From the NCBI GenBank assembly GCA_964546645.1, contig CAZJKM010000059.1, positions 1 to 17,194 on the forward strand: a stretch of 17,194 nt of DNA. The letters run 5' to 3'. The DNA comes from A37T11 sp964546645. GTDB taxonomy: Bacteria; Bacteroidota; Bacteroidia; Sphingobacteriales; Sphingobacteriaceae. The translations under genes were made by a program, and so were the position numbers. Below, piece by piece: positions 1 to 7,916 of this stretch (position 1 is the stretch's first letter; every line of letters starts with the position of its first letter). The notes beneath the pieces were generated by a model. It saw only the letters and a program-made list of their open reading frames with translations. It ran no database searches and was not told the DNA's origin.

Positions 1-90
1 CCGCTTCCGATCAATGCCGGAGGTGATTACCTGGATGGCCGCATTTACTTTGTCAACGGTTCCCATATCTGCAGTTACAAGCTTGAGTAA
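1..90 (+). CDS. C-terminal fragment of an unidentified protein
   Basis: Frame 1 is open from the left edge to a TAA at 88-90 and gives 29 residues, the C-terminal end of a gene that begins outside the window. The visible peptide contains GGDYLDGRIYFVNGSHICSY, an alternation of aromatic and small residues that could be a last blade of a beta-propeller or another beta-rich domain. That is only an impression from a short piece. No family can be named. The next gene starts 75 bp downstream and has its own promoter-like element, so this gene is probably a separate transcription unit. Confidence 0.55.
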   Translation, partial: PLPINAGGDYLDGRIYFVNGSHICSYKLE

Positions 91-150
91 GAAACGCCCT
101 CCCCTTGTAACAGTTTTAATACAACAATCAGACGAAACGATAGAATTGAA

Positions 151-158
151 TATATTTG
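151..158 (+). promoter_or_regulatory. Bacteroidota -7 element TATATTTG upstream of the Cys-rich protein gene
   Basis: TATATTTG matches the TAnnTTTG -7 consensus of Bacteroidota primary sigma factors. Only 7 nt separate it from the ATG at 166, so the predicted transcription start lies at or within a few bases of the start codon and the mRNA would be leaderless or nearly so. No clear TTG -33 box is seen at the usual distance. The spacing is identical to the element at 15520-15527. Confidence 0.45.
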
Positions 159-165
159 CAATCTG

Positions 166-585
166 ATGAAGCGGCTCTACGTCATACTGCTCCTTTCTAT
201 TTACTGCCTGTCAGCAACAGGAGCAACGTTTTACCTGCACTACTGCTGCGGTGAAGTGGAAGACATCAGCTTCATACAAAAAGAAGAGGAGGATGCTTCC
301 TGCCAAGACAGCTGTCCGATGAGTCAGAAATTCGCCCCGGAAGAGAAAGAAATACCGGGCTGCTGTGACGAAAAAAAAGTGGAAGCAGCAAAAACCACCG
401 GGCATCATGTCGTAAACACGCTTTATACGACTTCAGACCTGATGCCTGCCATCTTTCTGGTATTGCAATACCACGTTGGCGTTTTCACCGATGTGACCGG
501 TCGGCCTGCCTTTTCTCCGGACACTTCTCCGCCGGACGTCCGGCAATCCCCATTGTATCTGTTGAACTGTACCTACCGGATCTGA
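166..585 (+). CDS. Small exported Cys-rich protein, HYC_CC_PP type
   Basis: 139 residues. An N-terminal signal peptide (Lys2-Arg3, hydrophobic to about residue 20) suggests export. The mature part has the motifs that name the HYC_CC_PP family: His25-Tyr26-Cys27, Cys66-Cys67 and Pro122-Pro123, plus an extra Cys28, a C46xxxC50 pair and Cys135 close to a C-terminal CTYRI. Seven cysteines after the signal, with nearby histidines (25, 80, 81, 103) and an acidic stretch at 38-43, suggest metal binding or disulfides, but no biochemical role is established to my knowledge. The gene precedes a TonB receptor with HMA domains by 86 bp and is probably cotranscribed with it, so an accessory role in metal capture or sensing in the periplasm or outer membrane is inferred. 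The start is chosen from the signal peptide and the promoter spacing. The family name is recalled, not searched. Confidence 0.8.
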   Translation: MKRLYVILLLSIYCLSATGATFYLHYCCGEVEDISFIQKEEEDASCQDSCPMSQKFAPEEKEIPGCCDEKKVEAAKTTGHHVVNTLYTTSDLMPAIFLVLQYHVGVFTDVTGRPAFSPDTSPPDVRQSPLYLLNCTYRI

Positions 586-589
586 TCTG

Positions 590-661
590 GTAACGTTTTT
601 TATTTCTTATCCCTGTACCGCTTTACAGGGATAATGGACGTAAATTATTTTTTAACGTTAC
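590..661 (+). repeat. Nested inverted repeats in the spacer before the TonB receptor gene
   Basis: The inner repeat is TTATCCCTGTA (607-617) and TACAGGGATAA (624-634), a perfect 11-bp stem with a 6-nt loop. It is flanked by GTAACGTT (590-597) and AACGTTAC (654-661), a perfect 8-bp outer inverted repeat. The hairpin is not followed directly by a U-run; a T6 tract lies about 13 nt later. It could set differential expression of the two genes (processing or stability), act as a leaky terminator, or form an operator. The sequence does not decide between these. Confidence 0.5.
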
Positions 662-671
662 TATCAGAAAA

Positions 672-3518
672 ATGAACACTTTATTTCGTTTATCCATCCT
701 GTTTATCTGCATCACCATACAGATGAACGTATATGCACAGGCAATATCCTCCCACACTTTTAAAGTGTACGGGAACTGCAGTATGTGCGAAAAGCGCATT
801 GAACAGGCTGCCGAAAAAGCCGGGGCCACAAACCCGTCCTGGGATGCCAACACCAAGATGCTGACCCTGAAAGCAACTGCAGCTGACCTTCCCCGTATTA
901 AGAAGGCAGTGGTTGCTGCCGGCCACGACCTGGAAGACCAGAAGGCGGACGACCGCATCTACAGCCAGCTGCACGAATGCTGCCAGTATCCCCGGGAGGC
1001 CGCTAAAACACCCGTTGCCAGCCAACAAATCAGCTCTACCACCACCCGGACCTCCTTTCCGGTGTCTGGTGTATGCGGTATGTGCAAGAAGCGTATCGAA
1101 AAAGCAGCGGAAGGAAAAGGATTGATCAGCGCTGACTGGCAGGCCGGCAGTGGTATACTGACCCTCACCTATCAGACAGCAGTTTATGACGGGGCGAAAG
1201 CCAAGGAACGGATAGTAGCTTCAGGCCATGATACGGATGGCAAAAAAGCTACCCCGCAGGCGTATGAAAAATTACCGGATTGCTGCCGGTACCGTGATGA
1301 GAACAATATACACCGTGCTGCAGAAAAGGCCAAACAAGTGACCGGCGTGATCATGGAGGAAAACAACAAAGGCGAACTGATACCGGTGAACCATGCAACC
1401 GTACGTTGGTTGGAGCAGCCGGACCTGGGTACCCAAACCGACGAGTCCGGCGTTTTCCGCCTGCCGCATGGCGACGGTCTGGAACGCCTCATCGTCAGTT
1501 ATACCGGCCTTGAACCAGACACAGTACACATCACCGATATCAACAAACTCATTATGCTGCAGGCAAAGAACAACGAACTGAGTGAAGTGACCATTACCGC
1601 ACAGCGCCGGAGCAGCTATCTATCCACCTTATCACCCGTCCGCCTGGAAACGCTCACGGAACGGGAGCTGTTCAAGGCTGCCTGCTGCAACCTGAGTGAA
1701 AGCTTTGAGACCAATGCATCTGTAGATGTAACCAGCAACGATGCCGTCACCGGCAGCAAACAGGTACAGATGCTCGGGTTGAGTGGAAACTACACACAGC
1801 TTACCGTTGAAAACCTGCCGGGCCCGCGGGGGTTAGCAACACCACTCGGGCTGAACAGCATTGCCGGTACCTGGATAGAAAGTATACAGATCAGCAAAGG
1901 TATCGGAACAGTGGCAAATGGCTTTGAAAACATTGCCGGCCAGATTAATGTGGAACTGAAGAAACCCGAGAGCGCCGAACAACTATATGCCAATATCTAT
2001 ACCAACAACATGGGCCGTGCAGATCTGAATCTGAACCTGGCACAACGATTTGGCGAACACTGGTCGGGAGCGCTGTTGCTGCACGACAATTTCATGTATA
2101 ACCGGCAGATGAATTTCAGCGGAAACGGCTTCCGTGACCAGCCAACCGGCAACCTGTTTTCTGCCGTCAACCGCTGGAAATATGACAATGGCAAGGGTTT
2201 TATCAGCCAGTTCGGTGTAAAAGCATTGACAGACCGGCGTACCGGTGGGGAAATTGATTTCAACCCGGCAACCGACCGGCTTACCACCAACCGGTATGGG
2301 TTGGGTATGGACATTGATCGCTACGAGGCGTTTGCAAAATTCGGCTACGTATTTCCGGAGCAGCGATACCGGAGTATCGGATTACAGCTTTCAGGGTTTT
2401 TATACGACCAACAATCTTATTTTGGTATACGGACCTACAACGCACGTCAGGAGAATGCATATGCTAACCTGATTTACCAGTCCATAATAGGTACAACCAT
2501 GCATAAATACCGTGTCGGACTCAGCCTGCAATATGACCGGTATGATGAGCAATACCTGAGTGATGGGTATCAACGCACGGAAGTGGTTCCGGGTGGATTT
2601 GCTGAGTATACCTTCAGCCCGTCTGAAAAATTTGATGCCGTAGCGGGCATTCGTGGGGATTATAACAATCTATACGGATGGTTCGCAACACCGAGGATAC
2701 ACCTCCGCTACCAGCCCGCAAACGGCACGACATTACGGGCAAGTGCAGGACGCGGACAGCGGACAGCCAATATTTTTGCGGAAAACACGGCAGCATTGGT
2801 CAGCTCACGCCAGGTAGTCATCATCCCTTCTGTCCCGGCAGGCGCCTATGACCTGCGTCCGGAGGTCGCCTGGAACAAAGGGGTGAGTCTGGATCAGGAC
2901 ATGCGTTTATTTAACCGGCAGGCAGGATTAAGTCTGGAGTTTTTCCGTAACGATTTCAGCAACCAGGTGGTGACAGACTATGAAAATCCGCGCGAGATCC
3001 GCTTCTACAACCTCGAAGGAAAGTCATACAGCAACAGCCTGCAGGCAGAATGGTTTATGTATCCGGTAAAGGCGCTTGAGATGAGGCTTGCCTACCGGTT
3101 TTTCGATGTAAAAACCACCTATGGCAATCAACTGCTAGACAAACCGCTGGTAGCCCGGCATCGTGGTTTCCTGAATCTGGGATATGCTACCTCCAACCAT
3201 TGGCACGTTGATTATACCCTGACCATTACCGGACAAAAGCGCCTGCCTTCCACCCATGATAACCCGGCCGCCTACCAATTGGGGGATTACTCACGAAGCT
3301 ATGTATTGATGAATGCGCAGGTCAGCAAAACCGTTGGCAGAAACCGGCCTTTCGATGTATATATCGGCGGGGAAAACCTGACTAATTTCTTCCAACACAA
3401 TCCGATATTGGCAGCTGACCAACCGTTCAGTGATTACTTTGACAGCTCTGTGCTGTGGGGTCCGCTGTCAGGCAGGATGTTTTATATGGGTATCCGGTTT
3501 AAAATAGACCGGGGCTGA
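672..3518 (+). CDS. TonB-dependent receptor with two N-terminal HMA-type metal-binding modules
   Basis: 948 residues, an outer-membrane active transporter. Residues 1-24 form a signal peptide ending YAQA. Two HMA-like modules follow. The first has C36xxC39 (CSMCEKRIEQAA) and ends in Cys103-Cys104; the second has C135xxC138 (CGMCKKRIEKAA) and ends in Cys204-Cys205. Next comes a carboxypeptidase-D-like regulatory domain (about 223-297), then a plug (about 320-430) with a third adjacent pair, Cys338-Cys339, and a beta-barrel to the C-terminus. The HMA fold and CxxC bind soft metals such as Cu or Zn, so metal or metal-complex import (or capture for export or sensing) is inferred; the substrate is unknown. 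It is probably cotranscribed with the upstream Cys-rich gene. Its last 20 bp overlap maf on the other strand. Confidence is high for the receptor call and moderate for metal specificity. Confidence 0.92.
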   Translation: MNTLFRLSILFICITIQMNVYAQAISSHTFKVYGNCSMCEKRIEQAAEKAGATNPSWDANTKMLTLKATAADLPRIKKAVVAAGHDLEDQKADDRIYSQLHECCQYPREAAKTPVASQQISSTTTRTSFPVSGVCGMCKKRIEKAAEGKGLISADWQAGSGILTLTYQTAVYDGAKAKERIVASGHDTDGKKATPQAYEKLPDCCRYRDENNIHRAAEKAKQVTGVIMEENNKGELIPVNHATVRWLEQPDLGTQTDESGVFRLPHGDGLERLIVSYTGLEPDTVHITDINKLIMLQAKNNELSEVTITAQRRSSYLSTLSPVRLETLTERELFKAACCNLSESFETNASVDVTSNDAVTGSKQVQMLGLSGNYTQLTVENLPGPRGLATPLGLNSIAGTWIESIQISKGIGTVANGFENIAGQINVELKKPESAEQLYANIYTNNMGRADLNLNLAQRFGEHWSGALLLHDNFMYNRQMNFSGNGFRDQPTGNLFSAVNRWKYDNGKGFISQFGVKALTDRRTGGEIDFNPATDRLTTNRYGLGMDIDRYEAFAKFGYVFPEQRYRSIGLQLSGFLYDQQSYFGIRTYNARQENAYANLIYQSIIGTTMHKYRVGLSLQYDRYDEQYLSDGYQRTEVVPGGFAEYTFSPSEKFDAVAGIRGDYNNLYGWFATPRIHLRYQPANGTTLRASAGRGQRTANIFAENTAALVSSRQVVIIPSVPAGAYDLRPEVAWNKGVSLDQDMRLFNRQAGLSLEFFRNDFSNQVVTDYENPREIRFYNLEGKSYSNSLQAEWFMYPVKALEMRLAYRFFDVKTTYGNQLLDKPLVARHRGFLNLGYATSNHWHVDYTLTITGQKRLPSTHDNPAAYQLGDYSRSYVLMNAQVSKTVGRNRPFDVYIGGENLTNFFQHNPILAADQPFSDYFDSSVLWGPLSGRMFYMGIRFKIDRG

Positions 3519-4071
3519 TACGGATCAGCTCGTCATAGAGCCGTGCCGTAGGTAGTCCGACGACATTATTATAGGATCCGTTAATCCTTTCAATAGCAAC
3601 GGATCCTATCCATTCCTGGATACCGTAGGCTCCGGCTTTATCATATGGGCGATACGTATCCACGTAATAGGCAATCTGGCGATCCGACAAATCTTTGAAA
3701 TACACTTCCGTCACCTCGTGAAACACGGTCGACGTTGCAGCAGTTGTCAGTCCAACGGCAGTAATTACCACATGCATCCGCCCCGACAGCCGGCGCAGGC
3801 TGTCCACTGCCGCCTCCCGGTTCTCCGGCTTTCCGATGATCTCCTGACCAATTGCCACCAAGGTATCTGCCACCACCACGATGGCATCTGACGGTACGGG
3901 ATCAAAGGCGCGGGATTTCTTTGCGGCGATGTATAACGCGGCATCCTTTGGGGATAAACCGGACGGGAATGACTCGTCAACCTCTTTAGTGATCACTTCA
4001 AAGGAAACACCCAGCCCCGCCAGCAACTCCTGGCGCCGGGGGGATTTAGAAGCAAGTATAATGCGGTGCAT
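3499..4071 (-). CDS. maf: Maf-like nucleoside triphosphate pyrophosphatase (YhdE type)
   Basis: 190 residues, a normal length for Maf. The N-terminal signature LASKSPRRQELL (residues 6-17) and VVADTLV with the catalytic Asp69, followed by IGKP (79-82), are the family hallmarks. A later DKAGAYGIQEW matches the YhdE-type subgroup, which hydrolyses dTTP, UTP and modified pyrimidine nucleotides to the monophosphate plus pyrophosphate. The cytosolic role is nucleotide-pool sanitation; the older annotation is septum formation inhibitor. It is the last gene of a probable ccmE-ccmF-DUF2520-kdsC-maf operon, 33 bp after the KdsC-like gene. Its stop codon lies inside the convergent TonB receptor gene (20-bp overlap), so neither gene has an intergenic terminator here. 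Confidence 0.93.
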   Translation of the reverse strand: MHRIILASKSPRRQELLAGLGVSFEVITKEVDESFPSGLSPKDAALYIAAKKSRAFDPVPSDAIVVVADTLVAIGQEIIGKPENREAAVDSLRRLSGRMHVVITAVGLTTAATSTVFHEVTEVYFKDLSDRQIAYYVDTYRPYDKAGAYGIQEWIGSVAIERINGSYNNVVGLPTARLYDELIRISPGLF

Positions 4072-4104
4072 GCGTCAGTTAATGAGTAAATGGTAATGGA
4101 AGGT

Positions 4105-4623
4105 CTAACTGCTTTTCACGGACGTATCAGCCTGCCACTTTTCCTGTAGTTTCAGTACTTTCTCCATCACATCCCGGACGGCCCCTTTTCCGCCCGCCTG
4201 GTGGGATATATACGCCGCAATGGCTTTGACCTCCGGCACCGCATCCGCCGGGCAGACCGGCAGACCGGCGGCTTGCATGCACGCCAGGTCCGGTATATCG
4301 TCACCCATGTAGAGTACGTCCCCGGCAGGCAATTGCTGGTTGTGAAGCCAGTCTGTTAATACGGCAAGCTTGTCCGAAACACCGGAAAACACATGGATGA
4401 TACCTAACGCTTGCAGGCGCTGTTCAACCCCCTTGGATATACCCCCGGTGATGGTTGCTATGGGGTACCCCTGCTTAACAGCCAGTTGAAGGGCATAACC
4501 ATCCCGGATATGGAAGGTACGGAGCTGCTCCCCCAGTTCCGTCACCTGGACGGTACCATCTGTCAGCACCCCATCAATATCAAAAACAAACGCCTTTACC
4601 TGTTTAAACCGTTCAAAAAGCAT
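4105..4623 (-). CDS. kdsC: HAD phosphatase, KdsC-like (3-deoxy-D-manno-octulosonate 8-phosphate phosphatase)
   Basis: 172 residues. HAD motif I is FVFDIDGVLTDG with nucleophile Asp15 and acid/base Asp17. Motif II is ITGG (58-61), motif III Lys85 in VSDKLAVL, and motif IV MGDDIPDL (106-113). The C-terminal GGKGAVRDVMEKVL resembles the tail that closes the tetrameric active site of the KdsC (C0 type, cap-less) family. The expected reaction is Kdo-8-phosphate to Kdo plus phosphate, for LPS core synthesis in the cytosol. Related C0 enzymes act on other sugar phosphates, so substrate identity is inferred. The gene sits 21 bp after the DUF2520 gene and 33 bp before maf, a small cluster that I recall as recurring in Bacteroidota. 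Confidence 0.88.
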   Translation of the reverse strand: MLFERFKQVKAFVFDIDGVLTDGTVQVTELGEQLRTFHIRDGYALQLAVKQGYPIATITGGISKGVEQRLQALGIIHVFSGVSDKLAVLTDWLHNQQLPAGDVLYMGDDIPDLACMQAAGLPVCPADAVPEVKAIAAYISHQAGGKGAVRDVMEKVLKLQEKWQADTSVKSS

Positions 4624-4644
4624 TACCGGACTATTGAATAAGCA

Positions 4645-5421
4645 TTATCGGCCGGTATCCGACCGCTGCATAATACAGGCACTCAAGATACGATAAATTT
4701 CTTTCCATTGCGAAAAATCATCCAAAAGCTCCAGGTGTTTTTCCAGCACCAGTGTATCACGGCGTGCTGCCGGGCCGGTCTGTACTTCGGACGGAAGCCG
4801 ATGCTGTACTTTACGGGCCGTTTCCTCAATCAGTGGCCGCAGCAGATTAAAATCAACCTTCTGGCTCTCCAGGTAATCCTGAGCAATGGTATACAGGTAA
4901 TTACTGAAATTACAGCAAAACACAGCACCTACATGCAGGCTTAAACGCTGCCTGGAATTGTATTCATAAATGTACGACGATAGCTGCCCGGCAAACGTCT
5001 TTACAGCGGAACCGGTTGCATCATCTGAATATTCGATTGCCAAAGGAATCTTTGTAAAATCTACCGGCACGTCCCGGGTCAGGGTCTGTATCGGATAGAT
5101 CACCCCCTGCCCTTTTCCCGCCCCTGATAACACACGGAGATCGGTACTGCCGGACGTATGCAACACAATCCCACTGACAGCCCCCAAAGCAGCCGCAATG
5201 GCCGCAATGGCATCGTCTTTAACAGCGATCAGGTAAAAATCCGCATCCTGACGGACTGTTCCGGGATCGGCCGTTGCTTCGGCATCCAACAGGACTGCAA
5301 GCCTTTCGGCATGCGCCAATGTCCTGCTGTATACTTGTATCGGAACATACCCGGCCTGCCGGATGGCATGACCCAAATGCGTAGCCACATGACCGCTACC
5401 CAATAAAACCACTTTCTTCAC
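4645..5421 (-). CDS. Rossmann-fold and DUF2520 domain protein (putative NAD(P)-dependent oxidoreductase)
   Basis: 258 residues. The N-terminal Rossmann fold has VVLLGSGHVATHLG (residues 4-17) with the GxGxxA dinucleotide loop, then YLIAVKDDAI and H88TSGS. The C-terminal DUF2520 half contains YPIQTLT, HVGAVFCCNFSNYLY (163-177), RPLIEET and QTGPAARRD (214-222), all family signatures. It resembles the 6-phosphogluconate/ketopantoate-reductase superfamily; the substrate is unknown. The start codon is GTG: it overlaps the ccmF stop as GTGA, and the frame has a stop 21 bp upstream with no other start between, so GTG is the only option. This arrangement implies translational coupling to ccmF. A function in cytochrome maturation is not implied by position alone. 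Confidence 0.87.
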   Translation of the reverse strand: MKKVVLLGSGHVATHLGHAIRQAGYVPIQVYSRTLAHAERLAVLLDAEATADPGTVRQDADFYLIAVKDDAIAAIAAALGAVSGIVLHTSGSTDLRVLSGAGKGQGVIYPIQTLTRDVPVDFTKIPLAIEYSDDATGSAVKTFAGQLSSYIYEYNSRQRLSLHVGAVFCCNFSNYLYTIAQDYLESQKVDFNLLRPLIEETARKVQHRLPSEVQTGPAARRDTLVLEKHLELLDDFSQWKEIYRILSACIMQRSDTGR

Positions 5422-7874
5422 GCAGCTGTCCGTTTTACATCACGAGTACGGCGAACAATGGATAAAATGAAACCAACCACCATAATAATCGTACCACACC
5501 AGAATAGGTTAATATAAGGGAATTCGATCGCCTTCAACACGATCCATTTCTTCTCCGGCGCATCCTTCTGATAAACCATCACTTCCAGCTTATCTTTATC
5601 CGGCATGATATTGGTGAACCGGAATTTCAGACCTTCCTCGTTCACATCCTTCGCAAAATCATAAATACGTCCTTCTTTAATCAGCAATACCGGTTCAACC
5701 GGGTACTGGCCGCCGCCAGCCGTATGAACTTCCATGGTCAGGCCCACCAGGATATCCTCATCAGCAACCGGTATATTACGAAGCGTCGCATTCCGGTTAA
5801 CCCCTTTTACCACAATAAAGCCGTTCCGGTAGCGGACCGTATCACCGACATTCACTTCAAATGTACCGGGCTCCTCATATCCCGCAAATGGGTCGTCTTC
5901 CTCACCGTGGCTGTGCTCATCAGCCGATAGCCCTTCAATTTTATTGGCTGCGGTAACGATGGTATAGATATCCCTTGTCAGGTAATGGCGCGTACTGGGA
6001 GTGCCGATCAGGCCCATCTTCGGATTATGCTGCGCCCGCGGCGTTAACCGGAAGCGCTCTTTTAACTCACCGGATTCCCGGTCAAGTCGCTCATAATCCA
6101 CTCTGTAATACACGTCAACCCCATCAATACTGTCACCGATATACGTAATCCGGTACTCCCCCATATCAACCGGCTCCCCCTGATTGAGGAAAAGGTTATC
6201 ACCGGGCTTCTCCACTTCGTCAAATCCTGCCACGGCAATCATTCCGGTACGGTTTACCGAAACGACTTTGTTGGTGGCTGCTGCAACCAAGCCACCGATG
6301 AGCAGCATGCCAAAACCGATGTGAGCTACCGCCGAACCAGACAGTTTCCATTTGCCCTTCAGCGTGTCACCCAGGATACGTGCATTCGCAACAATGGAAA
6401 AGGTGGCCGCGAAGGTAAGTAAGATATAGTTCAGCTTCTCATATACACCGGTAACCCAGATAAAGATAGCGGAAACAATGGCTGCAACAATGGACGAGAC
6501 AATGACACTCCTTTTAAATTTCCGGAAATCGGTACGCTTGTATTTTAAAAATTGCGTAAAACCGGTCAGGAGAGCAATCACTACGGCGAAGCCGGACTGC
6601 CACTGGTTATAGTGGGCCACAGGGTCCACCGGAGGTGCAACACTGGTGCCCAGCGCTTTGTTAACCACCGGTATGGAAGTATACGCTATGATATGCAGGC
6701 AGGCAACGGCCAGGACCAGTGCCCCGATGAACAGCCAGAATTCACGGGAATACGTTTCCTCATCTTTTTTGGAAATCGGCATTCCCTTCCTGTCGTACAG
6801 GAGCGCCCATACCATGATAGCCAGAAAAACAAGGTTGAAAATGACCAGCTGCCAGAACATCCCGAGATCCGTGAAGGAGTGGACAGACGTTTCGCCCAAT
6901 ATGCCGCTTCGGGTAAGGAATGATGCATATATAACCAGCACAAAACTAATGAGTACGAGGAATGCCGCCGTAAAATAGGCATGCCCGGAATTGCGGAAGA
7001 CAATCATGACGTGTACCCCTGCAATCAGTGTCAGCCAGGGAATAATAGAAGCATTTTCCACCGGGTCCCAGGCCCAGAAGCCCCCGAAATTCAGCGCTTC
7101 ATACGCCCAGAACGATCCCATGATAATACCAGTACCCAAAATCATGACGGCAAAAAGAGCCCAGGGTAAGGTTGGCTTGATCCATTCGTGATGCTTTTTC
7201 TGCCATAACCCCGCAACCACATAGGCAAACGGCACGATCATGGAAGCAAAGCCGAGGAAGAGGGTGGGCGGATGGATCACCATCCAGTAATTCTGCAATA
7301 GCGGATTCAGCCCCTCCCCGTCCGCAATCATTTTCAGGTAACCGGGATTGGAAAAAATAGGTGCCTCTACCGCATTCCGCAATAAAATAAACGGCGAAGT
7401 ACCGATACGCTCCCCCAGGATCTCCACACCGATCAGCATCGAAGCTAAGATCGCCTGGCAAAGCATAACAGTAACCATCACCGGCCGTTCCCAGTTCCTG
7501 GCGGTGAAAAGCAGCACGGCGCCTAACAGCGATTGCCAGAACATCCACAGCCAGAAGCTGCCCTCCTGCCCTTCCCAGAAACTGGAAATGACATAATATA
7601 CCGGTAACGTACGCGAGGAGTGTGACCAGGCATAGTAATATTCAAACAGGTGATTATAAATAATATAATACAGGCACGAACCGATACCCAGTACGGCCAC
7701 CAGGTTCAGCCAGAACGAGATCCGCCCCAACCGGTGCCAGGAACGGTCGTCGGGGTGTTTCGTGGCATACAGATAACTGATAAGCGATAGCAGTGCCGTG
7801 CCAAAGGCCAATATGATAAAAAATTGACCTAACTGGCCGGGTAACAGGCTTTCGCCTTCATAGTTTATATCCAT
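5418..7874 (-). CDS. ccmF: Cytochrome c maturation haem lyase subunit CcmF (CcmF/CcsA family), extended form
   Basis: 818 residues with many membrane segments. The tryptophan-rich WWD haem-handling motif FGGFWAWDPVENAS lies at 263-276. The four histidines expected for haem ligation in CcmF are present: His201 (IHPP), His288 (GVH), His332 (VHSF) and His518 (AHIG). Residues about 540-780 form a large hydrophilic, presumably periplasmic domain, followed by a final membrane helix (about 788-806). The protein is longer than E. coli CcmF (647). The extra length is mostly in the periplasmic domain, which carries an acidic/His patch DEHSHGEEDD (652-661). CcmF takes haem from holo-CcmE and, with its partners, attaches it to apocytochrome CxxCH motifs. 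The gene begins 42 bp after ccmE and overlaps the next gene by 4 bp. No ccmA, ccmB, ccmC or ccmH is present in the window. Confidence 0.93.
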   Translation of the reverse strand: MDINYEGESLLPGQLGQFFIILAFGTALLSLISYLYATKHPDDRSWHRLGRISFWLNLVAVLGIGSCLYYIIYNHLFEYYYAWSHSSRTLPVYYVISSFWEGQEGSFWLWMFWQSLLGAVLLFTARNWERPVMVTVMLCQAILASMLIGVEILGERIGTSPFILLRNAVEAPIFSNPGYLKMIADGEGLNPLLQNYWMVIHPPTLFLGFASMIVPFAYVVAGLWQKKHHEWIKPTLPWALFAVMILGTGIIMGSFWAYEALNFGGFWAWDPVENASIIPWLTLIAGVHVMIVFRNSGHAYFTAAFLVLISFVLVIYASFLTRSGILGETSVHSFTDLGMFWQLVIFNLVFLAIMVWALLYDRKGMPISKKDEETYSREFWLFIGALVLAVACLHIIAYTSIPVVNKALGTSVAPPVDPVAHYNQWQSGFAVVIALLTGFTQFLKYKRTDFRKFKRSVIVSSIVAAIVSAIFIWVTGVYEKLNYILLTFAATFSIVANARILGDTLKGKWKLSGSAVAHIGFGMLLIGGLVAAATNKVVSVNRTGMIAVAGFDEVEKPGDNLFLNQGEPVDMGEYRITYIGDSIDGVDVYYRVDYERLDRESGELKERFRLTPRAQHNPKMGLIGTPSTRHYLTRDIYTIVTAANKIEGLSADEHSHGEEDDPFAGYEEPGTFEVNVGDTVRYRNGFIVVKGVNRNATLRNIPVADEDILVGLTMEVHTAGGGQYPVEPVLLIKEGRIYDFAKDVNEEGLKFRFTNIMPDKDKLEVMVYQKDAPEKKWIVLKAIEFPYINLFWCGTIIMVVGFILSIVRRTRDVKRTAA

Positions 7875-7916
7875 CAGATAGTAGGAGTTATTACAACAAA
7901 GCGGTCTGAAAAATCA

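Noticed and set aside
7099..7548. 149-residue minus-strand ORF inside ccmF
   Set aside because: It is a shifted frame of ccmF, with low-complexity composition and no recognisable motif; ccmF itself is unmistakable.
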